From Bradyrhizobium sp. WSM1417 (GTDB taxonomy: Bacteria; Pseudomonadota; Alphaproteobacteria; Rhizobiales; Xanthobacteraceae), in assembly GCF_000515415.1 (NCBI RefSeq), contig NZ_KI911783.1, forward strand, positions 4,516,392 to 4,580,391: a stretch of 64,000 nucleotides of DNA, in the 5' to 3' direction. The first letter of the stretch is position 1. Every line of letters starts with the position of its first letter. Both the position numbers and the translations under genes were made by a program. The notes beneath the pieces were generated by a model. It was not told where the DNA came from and ran no database searches. It saw nothing but the letters and a program-made list of their open reading frames with translations. Positions 33,379 through 40,956 of this stretch are shown here, piece after piece.

Positions 33379-33657
33379 ATGAGACAGAACCAGGCGGAGA
33401 CGCGCCGCCATAATGTCGCGAAGCGGTCGATGACCAAGGAAGCCAAGCAGCTGTCCGGCCTGATTGCTGGATTGCGTCAATCTCTCGAGGTGATTCACAA
33501 GGAGCGATCGAGCACCAAACTCTCCGGCGCCGAGATGGGCCTTCTCGACGAACGCCGCAACAATTTGTTGCTCACCATCGCAGCCCTCGACGACCGCCTC
33601 TCGGCGGTGCAGGGGCTGATCGATCTTGGCCGCCCCCACATCATTCGCGTCCACTGA
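33379..33657 (+). CDS. Small hypothetical protein
   Basis: A 92-residue basic, helical protein (NVAKRSMTKEAKQLSGLIAGLRQSLEVIHKERSSTKLSGAEMGLLDERRNNLLLTIAALDDRLSAV), probably a helical hairpin or coiled coil. No family was recognised. ATG 33379 is nine bases after GGGAGG; ATG 33370 directly abuts it and is less likely. Upstream open codons cross a non-coding stretch. Confidence 0.6.
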   Translation: MRQNQAETRRHNVAKRSMTKEAKQLSGLIAGLRQSLEVIHKERSSTKLSGAEMGLLDERRNNLLLTIAALDDRLSAVQGLIDLGRPHIIRVH

Positions 33658-33676
33658 TCGGAGCGCAGACCTGATG

Positions 33677-33955
33677 CTATCGGCTTCGTCGCGGCGGCGA
33701 CGGAACCTGGCTCAGCTGCCGGCTCTGCGTGGCATAAGGATTGGCATAGCACTGGGCGGACTGCCCGGAAGCGGTCGCGGCGCACTGCGCGATCGTCGCA
33801 AAGCTGCAATCGATGCTGCGGCCGTCGATGGTGTAGATCTCGATGCAGACGGGATGGCGCGGATCGTAGGTCTGCGCCGCTGTGGGCGCCGCGCCAAGCA
33901 GGCCCGCACCAAACAAGCCCGCGAGAAGCAGAATCGCATTCATGATGCGGCGCAC
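33677..33955 (-). CDS. DUF3551 family secreted protein
   Basis: A 92-residue exported protein: signal peptide (RRIMNAILLLAGLFGAGLLGAAPTAA), then YDPRHPVCIEIYTIDGRSIDCSFATIAQCAATASGQSAQCYANPY, which is the DUF3551 pattern with four conserved cysteines. GTG 33955 is preferred because AAGGAGG lies seven bases before it; ATG 33943 is the alternative. Many copies of this family occur in Bradyrhizobium genomes; function is unknown. Confidence 0.75.
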   Translation of the reverse strand: MRRIMNAILLLAGLFGAGLLGAAPTAAQTYDPRHPVCIEIYTIDGRSIDCSFATIAQCAATASGQSAQCYANPYATQSRQLSQVPSPPRRSR

Positions 33956-34095
33956 GATCGGACCTCCTTCGCTCGGCCGGAACAAAGCACAATGCTGCCG
34001 CGGATGGCACCAAATTGCCACGCTCCCGGCGAATTGCCGCCAAAGCCCGCTGCCACGACGAGAGTGGGTGCAGGGGCAACGCAAGGGGATGCGCA

Positions 34096-34275
34096 TTGGC
34101 CTACAAGATGATCGCAGAACGCGACAATGAGAAGTGCAGCTTTGCCCGCGAGAGCCGTCTGCTCATCGTGGCGAAGGCAAAGGTTTGGGCAAGCGAGGGG
34201 TGGAAGGTCGTCATCACCGACCAGGACGGCAAGGCCTACGCGCCGCCCGAGTTCGATCAGCTATTGGCGGCCTGA
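34096..34275 (+). CDS. Small hypothetical protein with TTG start
   Basis: A 59-residue cytoplasmic protein (MAYKMIAERDNEKCSFARES, then LLIVAKAKVWASEGWKVVITDQDGKAYAPPEF). TTG 34096 sits seven bases after AAGGGG; ATG 34108 is a weaker alternative. The C-terminal pattern of a long helix, a strand and a D-x-D-G turn suggests a small folded domain, possibly related to DUF6894-like proteins. Function is unknown. Confidence 0.55.
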   Translation: MAYKMIAERDNEKCSFARESRLLIVAKAKVWASEGWKVVITDQDGKAYAPPEFDQLLAA

Positions 34276-34300
34276 CCGCAAGACGGGGCTGGGGACGATA

Positions 34301-34660
34301 TTGATTTCGCCATTTCGACCGGGGCGCGACCTGATCGCGCCCCTTATGACTCTTGCAGCCGCGGCCGTCCTGACGGCGACATTTGCCGCCGCGCAAAATC
34401 TCGATGCCGGCAAGTCGCCGCAAAAGCTTTTCGCCGATGGTTGCGCGACCTGCCATCGCAGCCCGCGCGGTCTTGCCAAGGGGCGCTTCAACCTGACGCT
34501 GTCCTGGTTCCTGAAGGACCATTACGCAACCAGTTCGGACACAGCCAAGGCGCTTGCCGCTTATCTGGAATCGGTCGACACGGCGCCGCCGCGAGCTGCG
34601 GCCAAGCCTGGCGCGAAGCGATCCGGGCCGCGTGCTCCCAAACCGTCGCAAAGCCAGTAG
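34301..34660 (+). CDS. Small periplasmic c-type cytochrome
   Basis: A 119-residue exported protein with one haem-attachment motif CATCH (Cys 48, Cys 51, His 52). A signal peptide spans about residues 8-31. No Met follows the haem site, so the usual Met axial ligand is missing; the only later His is in WFLKDHYATSSDTAKALAAYLESV, which may be the sixth ligand. The C-terminus is Pro/Lys/Ala-rich. The start is TTG 34301 after GGGGA; ATG 34346 would remove the positively charged n-region. The redox partner is unknown. Confidence 0.72.
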   Translation: MISPFRPGRDLIAPLMTLAAAAVLTATFAAAQNLDAGKSPQKLFADGCATCHRSPRGLAKGRFNLTLSWFLKDHYATSSDTAKALAAYLESVDTAPPRAAAKPGAKRSGPRAPKPSQSQ

Positions 34661-34710
34661 GCGCGAGTCGGCTGTCGGACAGGGCGTCGCGAAGCTGAAG
34701 GCCGCCGGCA

Positions 34711-35055
34711 TCAATGCACCTTGGCCGCCGAGAACAGGTTGATGATCACGACCCCGGACACGATCAGCGCGATGCCGACGAAGGCCGCAGCGTCGAGCAT
34801 CTGGCGAAACAGCACGAAGGAGACCGTTGCAGTCAGGATGATGCCGACCCCGCCCCAGATCGCATAGGCGATGCTCAGGGGGATGACCCGGATCGCGACC
34901 GACAGCGCGTAGAACGAGGCGACATAGAACAGCACCATCGCCAGTGTCGGCCACAGCCGCGTGAACTGCACGGATTGCTGGAGGAAGGCGGACGCCGCGA
35001 CCTCGAGGACGATAGCCAGGGCAAGCGCTGCGTAGGCATTGAAGGCGGAAGTCAT
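34711..35055 (-). CDS. SMR family small multidrug efflux protein (EmrE-like)
   Basis: A 114-residue inner-membrane protein with four membrane helices. The essential SMR Glu is in TM1 (LALAIVLEVAASAFLQQS, Glu 18), and VIPLSIAYAIWGGVGIILT matches the conserved TM3 G-G region. Works as a dimer exchanging protons for cationic drugs or quaternary ammonium compounds; the GdxA-like guanidinium exporters are close relatives and cannot be excluded. No guanidine riboswitch was recognised in front. ATG 35055 gives the usual length. Confidence 0.85.
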   Translation of the reverse strand: MTSAFNAYAALALAIVLEVAASAFLQQSVQFTRLWPTLAMVLFYVASFYALSVAIRVIPLSIAYAIWGGVGIILTATVSFVLFRQMLDAAAFVGIALIVSGVVIINLFSAAKVH

Positions 35056-35177
35056 CACGGGCTCGGGCGTATTGTGCAAAGAAAGATACCGCACGGTACG
35101 GGGAATATGACGTTTGCCTGGGTCCAGCTATCACGCGTCAGTGACGAGCCTGCGACACGGCGGACCGCAGCACGAAA

Positions 35178-35203
35178 CCGCCGCGCGATGGTTCGCGCGG
35201 CGG
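35178..35203 (-). terminator. Strong hairpin, probable terminator of the O-methyltransferase gene
   Basis: A perfect 10-bp stem (CCGCCGCGCG with CGCGCGGCGG) and a six-base loop. On the minus strand it is followed by TTTCGT. It lies 17 bp beyond the O-methyltransferase stop. Confidence 0.6.
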
Positions 35204-35219
35204 CTCATTGGTGGTGGCG

Positions 35220-35885
35220 TTAGTTGATCCGCACGGAGAGTTCGACGTCCTCGGCAAAGGCCGTGGACATGTAGCCGCTTCCGGGCATGCGCATGCGCGC
35301 CAGATAGTCGGGGCTGTCGTCGGCGTTGTCGGCGACGATGATCGCGGCCGGCCGGAGATGGCCTTCGACCAGATCCAGGATATCGGGGTAGAGCGCCTTG
35401 GCGCCGTCGAGTAGCACGAGATCGATCGTATCAGGCAGATCGACTCGAAGCATATTCAGCGCGTCGCCTTCGCGGATTTCGACGAGATCCAGCAGCCCGC
35501 CGGCCGCGAGGTTCTCGCGGGCCCGGGCCACCTTGGACGGTTCGAATTCGCTGGTGATGAGGCGACCGCCGCCATTGTCGCGCAAGCCCGCGGCAAGGTG
35601 CAGCGTCGAGATGCCGAACGAGGTGCCGAACTCGACGATCGTTTTGGCGCGGGAGCTGCGTGCGAGCATGTAAAGCAGCTGACCGGTCTCGCGGGAGACC
35701 GCGAGCGGTGCGTCCTTCAGCCGCCCGTAGAGGTCGCGGTAAGCGGTCTTGCTCCGCATCATCCGTGCGCGGTCGGCGTCGGTCACATCGGCGAAGGCGG
35801 CTCGCATCGCGACGCGCGCCGCTTCGTCCTGGTCGAACAGACGATCGAGCAGTGGCGCAAGTGATGTGATGGTCGGGGTGGTCAT
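35220..35885 (-). CDS. Class I SAM-dependent O-methyltransferase
   Basis: A 221-residue methyltransferase. The SAM-binding motif I is IVEFGTSFGISTLHLAAGL (about residues 85-103), the acidic motif II is ITSEFEPSKVARARENL, and DLVLLDGAKALYPDIL is the metal/catechol-type post-motif with the Asp pair. This matches the catechol O-methyltransferase-like family 3. ATG 35885 follows GGAGA. A TetR gene is divergently encoded about 100 bp away and likely regulates it. Confidence 0.82.
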   Translation of the reverse strand: MTTPTITSLAPLLDRLFDQDEAARVAMRAAFADVTDADRARMMRSKTAYRDLYGRLKDAPLAVSRETGQLLYMLARSSRAKTIVEFGTSFGISTLHLAAGLRDNGGGRLITSEFEPSKVARARENLAAGGLLDLVEIREGDALNMLRVDLPDTIDLVLLDGAKALYPDILDLVEGHLRPAAIIVADNADDSPDYLARMRMPGSGYMSTAFAEDVELSVRIN

Positions 35886-35937
35886 GTGTAGTCTCCAGAT
35901 GTCCCGCGAGGCGAGTGCTTGCGTGAGAATTGAAATA

Positions 35938-35951
35938 CGACTAATTCGTCG
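35938..35951. promoter_or_regulatory. Candidate TetR operator
   Basis: CGACTAATTCGTCG is an imperfect palindrome (12 of 14 bases) between the O-methyltransferase and the divergent TetR gene. Confidence 0.4.
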
Positions 35952-35981
35952 CATTCGCTATTCGCATTGTCCGGGGGCGCC

Positions 35982-36626
35982 ATGGCCGATCGCCGAAGCC
36001 GTTCAGTTTCCTCACGAAAACAGCCGCAGCAGGCCCGCTCGAACGAGCTGGTGGCGGCCATTCTGGATGCGGCTGTTCAGGTCTTGGCAGAGGAGGGGGC
36101 GCAGCGCTTCACGACAGCCCGGGTGGCCGAGCGAGCCGGGGTGAGCGTCGGGTCGCTCTATCAATATTTTCCGAACAAGGCGGCGATCCTGTTCCGCCTC
36201 CAGAGCGACGAGTGGCGGTGCACGAGCGAGCTCCTGCGCGGCATCCTGGCGGATCGGGCGAAACCGCCACTGGTGCGGCTGCGCGCGCTGGTCCACGCCT
36301 TCCTTCGTTCCGAGTGCGAGGAGGCTGCGATCCGCACGGCGCTCAGCGACGCCGCGCCGCTCTATCGCGATGCGCCCGAAGCACACGACGCGCGGGCCGC
36401 CGGTCAAGGCATCGTCGCGGCCTTCATGCGGGAGGCCCTGCCCAAGGCGCCGGATGCGACGCGGGAGCTTGCCGGCGAGCTGATCAAGACGACGCTGAGC
36501 GAGGTCGGCAAGCAGTTCTCGGAGACACCGCGCAACGAGGCGGAGATCGCGCGTTACGCCGACGCAATGGCCGACATGTTCTGCGCCTATATCGATGAGC
36601 TTGCGCGGCGGCGAGATCATTCCTGA
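35982..36626 (+). CDS. TetR/AcrR-family regulator
   Basis: A 214-residue regulator with HTH FTTARVAERAGVSVGSLYQYFPNKAAILFRLQ and a C-terminal domain of the TetR_C_33/AefR-like type (MREALPKAPDATRELAGELIKTTLSEVGKQFSETPR). ATG 35982 is used; TTG and other codons upstream are not supported. It is divergent from the O-methyltransferase gene, its probable target. Confidence 0.85.
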   Translation: MADRRSRSVSSRKQPQQARSNELVAAILDAAVQVLAEEGAQRFTTARVAERAGVSVGSLYQYFPNKAAILFRLQSDEWRCTSELLRGILADRAKPPLVRLRALVHAFLRSECEEAAIRTALSDAAPLYRDAPEAHDARAAGQGIVAAFMREALPKAPDATRELAGELIKTTLSEVGKQFSETPRNEAEIARYADAMADMFCAYIDELARRRDHS

Positions 36627-36718
36627 CATCCGCATTTGCGGGCCAATATCGCTTCTGATCTGACCGGATCATGAGTTAGCCTCGATTTGTCCTCTAGCCC
36701 GCTAACGAGCGCCCCGCC

Positions 36719-37360
36719 ATGCATGTCCTCCGCCCCCAATTCCGCGTCGAGGAGCAGCAAGCGCTGGAATTCGCGACCCAGCGCGGCTTCGGCATGATCG
36801 TCGCGGCGGATGAGCGCGGTCCGCGCGCCTCGCATGTGCCCTTCGTGCTGGAGCAACGTGAGGGGCGTGCGATCGTCCAGATCCATTTCACCGCCAGGAA
36901 TCCGCTCGTTCCGCTCGCGGATGGCGTGCGGCGCTTTCTGCTGATCGTTGCCGGCGATGACGCCTACATCTCCAACGACTGGTATTCTTCGCGCGACAAC
37001 GTCTCGACCTGGCTGTACGAGGCCGTGCACTTGTCGGGGGTGGCGCATCTGCGCGGGGTCGACGAGAACCGCGGGCACGGCGATGCGCTACTCGCGGTCG
37101 CCGAAGCGCGGCTGCCGAAGGCGCCCTGGGACCTGGCGCAGATGGAGCCGGACAAGCGCGAGACCATGTTGGCCACAATTCGTGTCATCGATCTCGTGGT
37201 GGATACCGTCGAGGGGCAGGCCAAGCTCAACCAGCACAAGATCGATGCGGATCACGTCGCGGTCGTGGACCGGCTGGCGCGGTCGGAGGAGAGCGGGCAT
37301 CGGCGGCTGGCGCGGAAGATGCAAGCGCTGCGGCCGGGGCTTGGATATGATTTTTCGTGA
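36719..37360 (+). CDS. FMN-binding PaiB-family protein
   Basis: A 213-residue protein of the PaiB type (split-barrel FMN-binding fold): MHVLRPQFRVEEQQALEFATQRGFGMIVAADERGPRASHVPFVL at the N-terminus, YISNDWYSSRDNVSTWLYEAVHLSGVAHLR in the middle and KLNQHKIDADHVAVVDRL near the C-terminus are family landmarks. PaiB was described in Bacillus subtilis as a negative regulator of sporulation and degradative-enzyme genes; the biochemical function is unclear. pdxY follows on the same strand 49 bp downstream. Confidence 0.82.
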   Translation: MHVLRPQFRVEEQQALEFATQRGFGMIVAADERGPRASHVPFVLEQREGRAIVQIHFTARNPLVPLADGVRRFLLIVAGDDAYISNDWYSSRDNVSTWLYEAVHLSGVAHLRGVDENRGHGDALLAVAEARLPKAPWDLAQMEPDKRETMLATIRVIDLVVDTVEGQAKLNQHKIDADHVAVVDRLARSEESGHRRLARKMQALRPGLGYDFS

Positions 37361-37409
37361 TCCGGGCGACCCTTGTCTCGCTTGACGATTACTCCTACGG
37401 ACCTCTTTC

Positions 37410-38228
37410 ATGCTCGTCATCTCCATTCAAAGCCAGGTGGTCCACGGCCATGTCGGCAACAGCGCTGCCGCCTATGCCATGCAGGCGGAAGGCGTGAATG
37501 TCACCGCGGTGCCGACCACGCTGCTGTCGAACCATCCGCGTTATCCGAGCGTGCGCGGGCGGGTGCTGGAGACCGAGCTCGTTGCAGATCTGCTGAGAGG
37601 CGTCGAGGAGCGCGATCTCGTCGACGAGGCCGCGGTCCTCGTCACCGGCTATCTCGGTTCGTCCGGCAATGCCGCCGTCGTTGCCGATTTCGTCGAGCGG
37701 GCGCTGACCCGCAATCCAAAGCTGGTCTATCTCTGCGATCCCGTGATCGGCGACGACGGCCGGGTCTATGTCGCCGACGGCATCCTGGACGTGGTCCGGC
37801 ACCGGCTGCTGCCCGCCGCCAATCTGACCACGCCGAACCAGTTCGAACTCGGGCTGCTCGCAGGCCTCGACATCGCGGATGCGCAAGGTCTGCGCGCGGC
37901 GTGCGCAGCGCTGGCCGGGACCGGCCACATCGACGTGGTCGCCACCGGTTGCACGCTCACTGATACAGCGGAAGGGCAGGTGGAAACGATTCTGTGCGCC
38001 GACGGTCAGTTGTCGCGCTTTGCGACGCCGCGCCTGCCGATCCGCCCCTCAGGCACCGGCGACCTCCTCACCGGCCTGATCGCGGCGCATCTGGCGAAGG
38101 GCGCAGCGACCGAGGCGGCGGTGCGGCTCGCAGTCGAAACCATCTTTTCAGTGCTGGTGCGCACGCAGGAGGCCGGCACCGTGGAGATGCGGCTCGTGCC
38201 GTTGCCGACGCCGGGACGGAAGCTGTGA
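37410..38228 (+). CDS. pdxY: Pyridoxal kinase PdxY
   Basis: A 272-residue ribokinase-fold enzyme that phosphorylates pyridoxal (B6 salvage). The N-terminus VISIQSQVVHGHVGNSAAAYAMQAEG is the substrate-binding start of PdxY/PdxK, YLCDPVIGDDGRVYV the metal-binding centre, TTPNQFELGLLAG the next landmark, and RPSGTGDLLTGLIAAHL contains the catalytic base Asp with the anion hole. Cytoplasmic, ATP-dependent. It may be co-transcribed with the FMN-binding PaiB-like gene. Confidence 0.9.
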   Translation: MLVISIQSQVVHGHVGNSAAAYAMQAEGVNVTAVPTTLLSNHPRYPSVRGRVLETELVADLLRGVEERDLVDEAAVLVTGYLGSSGNAAVVADFVERALTRNPKLVYLCDPVIGDDGRVYVADGILDVVRHRLLPAANLTTPNQFELGLLAGLDIADAQGLRAACAALAGTGHIDVVATGCTLTDTAEGQVETILCADGQLSRFATPRLPIRPSGTGDLLTGLIAAHLAKGAATEAAVRLAVETIFSVLVRTQEAGTVEMRLVPLPTPGRKL

Positions 38229-38231
38229 TAC

Positions 38232-39542
38232 TCAGGTCGCGCGCTTCGCGGCCGATTGCGCTGATTTCTGCGGCTTCGCCAGGACCTTCTGCTCGCGCGT
38301 CGCCTGTGCCTTCGCCTTCGGCAGCTTCGCGCTTGCCACGGCCCGCGCTTTCCTTGGCTTGACGTTGGCTTCCTTGCGGTCCGACGTGCCTCGGCGCGAA
38401 ACGTATTCCGTACCGTCGACCGGACCGACATGCGGGGGATCGCGGCCGAGATAGGGTCGGCCGATGCCGAGCGCCTTGCCATTGGCATCGACCCACTTCC
38501 ACAGCACCTCGGTCGAGACCCAGCGCTGCGCGCGGTTGTCGCCCTTGGTGCTGACGATGTCGGCCGCCATGCCGTGCCCGTAGCCGCCGCGCGTGCTGCC
38601 GCCGTGATAGGAGCGGTCGGAGGCGGCCTTCAGGCCGCTTGCGATCGACTGGCGATAGTCGTCCCGGAACGCGCTGGTGATACCAGGCGAAAGCCCGGCA
38701 GCCTCAGCCGCGAGCAACGTGCGAAACAGCTTTCGCTTGAAACTCTTGTCCATGCCGCCGATGACGTAGTCCATCATCGACATGCCGGCGCGGTCGGCCG
38801 CCTTCGGATCCTTCCAGCCAAAGTCCTCGTCGACCAGTTTCGTGAAGCTGCGCATCACGGTCACCATCTTGCCCTTGCGCTTGACGGTGACGGCGCGGCG
38901 ATCTGTGACCTTGATCGAGTCTTCCTTGGCCGTGCGCTGGTAGAGCGCCCAGAGATACCGGTCGATACAGGCTTCCATGACGTAGCATTCGTCGAGCACC
39001 GCGGTCGTGTCCGCGGACGGCGAGGCCTTGCTCGCGGCAGGCGCGGGGCCGGTCGCGATCGTCGCGGGCGACAGCGCGTCCGTCGTCACGATCTCGGTGG
39101 GATCGGCCGAGGCGAGCTTAATCACGGGCTCCGACGCGGGAGCCGGAGCAATCTCGATGGCGACTGGTGTCGGGTCAGGCGAAATCTGCGGCGCGAGCGG
39201 CGCTTCGGTCGGCAAGATCAGCACCGGGTCGGCCGAGGCGAGCTTGATGGCCGGAGCTGGCGCCTCGGGCGCTGCCGCTTCAGCGGGTACGATAGACGGT
39301 GTCGCAGCGACGGCGGCCGCGATAGCGGCGGTCAGGGCGACGCCGTCCTCGATGGAAGCAGCGTGCGGGATGTCGGCGAGGTCGAGCCGGCTGAGATCCT
39401 TCGCGCGCGAGACGGCGGAAGCATTCGCGCCGCTGTTCTCGATGAGGGCAGGGGCATAGGCGGACAAAGAGAGCGCCAGCCAGCCGGCGAGAACCGCCGA
39501 GGGGCAGGAGACCGCCACCAGAAGAGACCGCCGATCATTCAT
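38232..39542 (-). CDS. Secreted M15/VanY-like D,D-carboxypeptidase family protein
   Basis: A 436-residue exported protein. A hydrophobic N-terminal segment (about residues 5-25) is followed by a low-complexity Ala/Pro region in which IKLASADP occurs twice, and then a C-terminal domain with SYHGGSTRGGYGHGMAADIVS and LGRDPPHVGPVDGTEY. The HG-x-A-A-D and later P-P-H arrangement resembles the zinc ligands of M15-type murein peptidases. The tail is Lys/Ala-rich. ATG 39542 follows GGAGG. Activity on peptidoglycan is inference. Confidence 0.65.
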   Translation of the reverse strand: MNDRRSLLVAVSCPSAVLAGWLALSLSAYAPALIENSGANASAVSRAKDLSRLDLADIPHAASIEDGVALTAAIAAAVAATPSIVPAEAAAPEAPAPAIKLASADPVLILPTEAPLAPQISPDPTPVAIEIAPAPASEPVIKLASADPTEIVTTDALSPATIATGPAPAASKASPSADTTAVLDECYVMEACIDRYLWALYQRTAKEDSIKVTDRRAVTVKRKGKMVTVMRSFTKLVDEDFGWKDPKAADRAGMSMMDYVIGGMDKSFKRKLFRTLLAAEAAGLSPGITSAFRDDYRQSIASGLKAASDRSYHGGSTRGGYGHGMAADIVSTKGDNRAQRWVSTEVLWKWVDANGKALGIGRPYLGRDPPHVGPVDGTEYVSRRGTSDRKEANVKPRKARAVASAKLPKAKAQATREQKVLAKPQKSAQSAAKRAT

Positions 39543-39872
39543 GATCCCTGCCTCCAAACGGTTCTGTCGAACCTCGTCTTCTCCGAACAGTCTGACCAGA
39601 CAGTCTTTGACCAAACAGTCTTGCACGAAAAGGCACGCCGCGCGTCGATTGTTCGGAGGACGGTGTGGCGGCGCAATGGCGCAATTTGGGGAAATGGGGC
39701 TTTTCGAGCAGGTGTTGCGCGGGGGCAACGCAGGTTCCATTGCGGTTCCAAGGGCGCTTGCTCGCAGGCGTTGTACAAAATTCGATAAAGGCGAATATTT
39801 GGCGCGGGCCGCCGTGGCAGTGTTTCGCCGGCACGTTGGGCAACCTTGTCACGGCGAGCGCGTTAGGCGCGC
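39543..39872. other. 330-bp intergenic region with short direct repeats
   Basis: ACAGTCT occurs three times in direct orientation at 39587-39593, 39600-39606 and 39615-39621, upstream of the M15-like gene start; these could be regulator half-sites. No gene was recognised in the region. Confidence 0.35.
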
Positions 39873-40076
39873 ATGACGCATTCCTCGCTTCGTCCCATGG
39901 ACGCCTTCGACCCCACCGAGCCCGCCATCCTGCACGACCAGCTCTCCGATACGATTATCACCTGGACCGCTGAGCAGGCTGACGATTTCAGGCGTGCCAG
40001 CCGGCCGGGCGAGGGCGGAACCGTGATCTGGGAGGCCTACGTTTTCGACGGCTGGGGTCATGTGCTCGGCGGCTGA
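39873..40076 (+). CDS. Small hypothetical protein
   Basis: A 67-residue protein (MDAFDPTEPAILHDQLSDTIITWTAEQADDFRRASRPGEGGTVIWEAYVFDGWGHVLGG in its core), acidic, cytoplasmic. ATG 39873 and ATG 39897 are both in frame and neither has a strong ribosome-binding site. The codon use is like that of its neighbours. No family was recognised. Confidence 0.5.
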   Translation: MTHSSLRPMDAFDPTEPAILHDQLSDTIITWTAEQADDFRRASRPGEGGTVIWEAYVFDGWGHVLGG

Positions 40077-40171
40077 CCGCCGCTCTCACAAAAGTGTCAT
40101 GTCGCAGACGGCGGTGATTCGGCCAAAGCCTTGCGCGCATTAAACATATTGCCATGCACCGGGCGCGTTGT

Positions 40172-40200
40172 TGCATTGCAACAACGCATGTCGCAATGCA
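40172..40200. promoter_or_regulatory. Inverted repeat, possible operator
   Basis: TGCATTGC at 40172-40179 and GCAATGCA at 40193-40200 are perfect inverted arms with a 13-base spacer, in an AT-rich promoter region 50 bp upstream of a small secreted-protein gene. Confidence 0.4.
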
Positions 40201-40249
40201 GCAAAATGCGCTTAGATGTGCTCCGAACTTTCCATCAGGAGCATCACCA

Positions 40250-40504
40250 ATGAACAAGAAGATTCTGTCGATCGCCGCCGCCATCCTGACGATCGCGGGC
40301 AGCACCGCGGCTTTCGCCGCCGAGCTGCCGACTTATGAGGCCAACGGCTTTCCGGTCTCCCCGATGCAGGTGCGCGTGCTCGGTGCCGCGCACGTCGAGC
40401 AGCAGGCCTCGGCGCCCACTACTGTCGCTTCGGTCCACCAGGCGCGCGTTCTGTCGCCGCGCAAGGTGAAGACGGCTGACGTCACGACGGGCAGCGCCCG
40501 CTGA
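40250..40504 (+). CDS. Small secreted hypothetical protein
   Basis: An 84-residue exported protein: signal peptide MNKKILSIAAAILTIAGSTAAFA, then a short mature part (ELPTYEANGFPVSPMQVRVLGAAHVEQQA...). ATG follows AGGAG. The N-terminal mature motif LPTYEANGFPVSPMQ is of a type seen in small rhizobial proteins, but the function is unknown. Two hairpins with T-runs follow. Confidence 0.65.
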   Translation: MNKKILSIAAAILTIAGSTAAFAAELPTYEANGFPVSPMQVRVLGAAHVEQQASAPTTVASVHQARVLSPRKVKTADVTTGSAR

Positions 40505-40542
40505 TCTGGGGACGCCACAAGCCAACGTCAAGCCAACGTGAT

Positions 40543-40569
40543 GCAGGCTCGTTTTTTTCGCGAGCCTGC
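40543..40569 (+). terminator. Hairpin with T-run in the loop
   Basis: GCAGGCTCG pairs with CGAGCCTGC; the loop contains seven T residues. It is the first of two consecutive hairpins after the small secreted gene. Confidence 0.5.
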
Positions 40570-40572
40570 GTG

Positions 40573-40608
40573 GACCGCGTTCCCTTTCGGGAGCGCGGTC
40601 TTTTTTTT
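40573..40608 (+). terminator. Strong Rho-independent terminator
   Basis: GACCGCG pairs with the CGCGGTC half, with an inner TCCC/GGGA step, and is followed directly by eight T residues at 40601-40608. Confidence 0.85.
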
Positions 40609-40753
40609 GGCGCGGCGAGTCATGATCACATGCGGTTGTGTACGGCCGTTCAAAGCGAGTGTGATCTCTTTAATAGTTGCTTTGCAGATCGCGGCGCTTG
40701 ATGCGGGCGCCGCTTATTGAGCAGCCAAGAATCATTTTCATAATGGAGTAGTC

Positions 40754-40900
40754 ATGCCCGTTGCACAGAAAGCCGTTGTTGCAAGCGTCTCGCCGCGCGC
40801 GTTCATTCTCAAGCACATTGCGTTGTTCGCAGCCGCCGCGCTGTTCGTGTTCGTGCTCAGCCTGACCTATGGGCTCGATCTCAGCCCTGGATTTTTCTAG
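40754..40900 (+). CDS. Very small single-pass membrane protein
   Basis: A 48-residue frame from ATG 40754 (GGAG five bases before it) to TAG 40900: a basic N-terminus (MPVAQKAVVASVSPRAFILK), one membrane helix (HIALFAAAALFVFVLSLTYG) and a short C-terminus (LDLSPGFF). The good ribosome-binding site, the clear topology and the position after a strong terminator support a real gene. Function is unknown. Confidence 0.65.
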   Translation: MPVAQKAVVASVSPRAFILKHIALFAAAALFVFVLSLTYGLDLSPGFF

Positions 40901-40956
40901 CCAGATCTGCAGCCGCGTGGGTTGAGCCTCGTCGCTTGCTGACATAAGCCTTGCTG

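Noticed and set aside
35056..35120. Guanidine riboswitch before the SMR pump gene
   Set aside because: No recognisable guanidine-aptamer pattern; the region is short and unremarkable.
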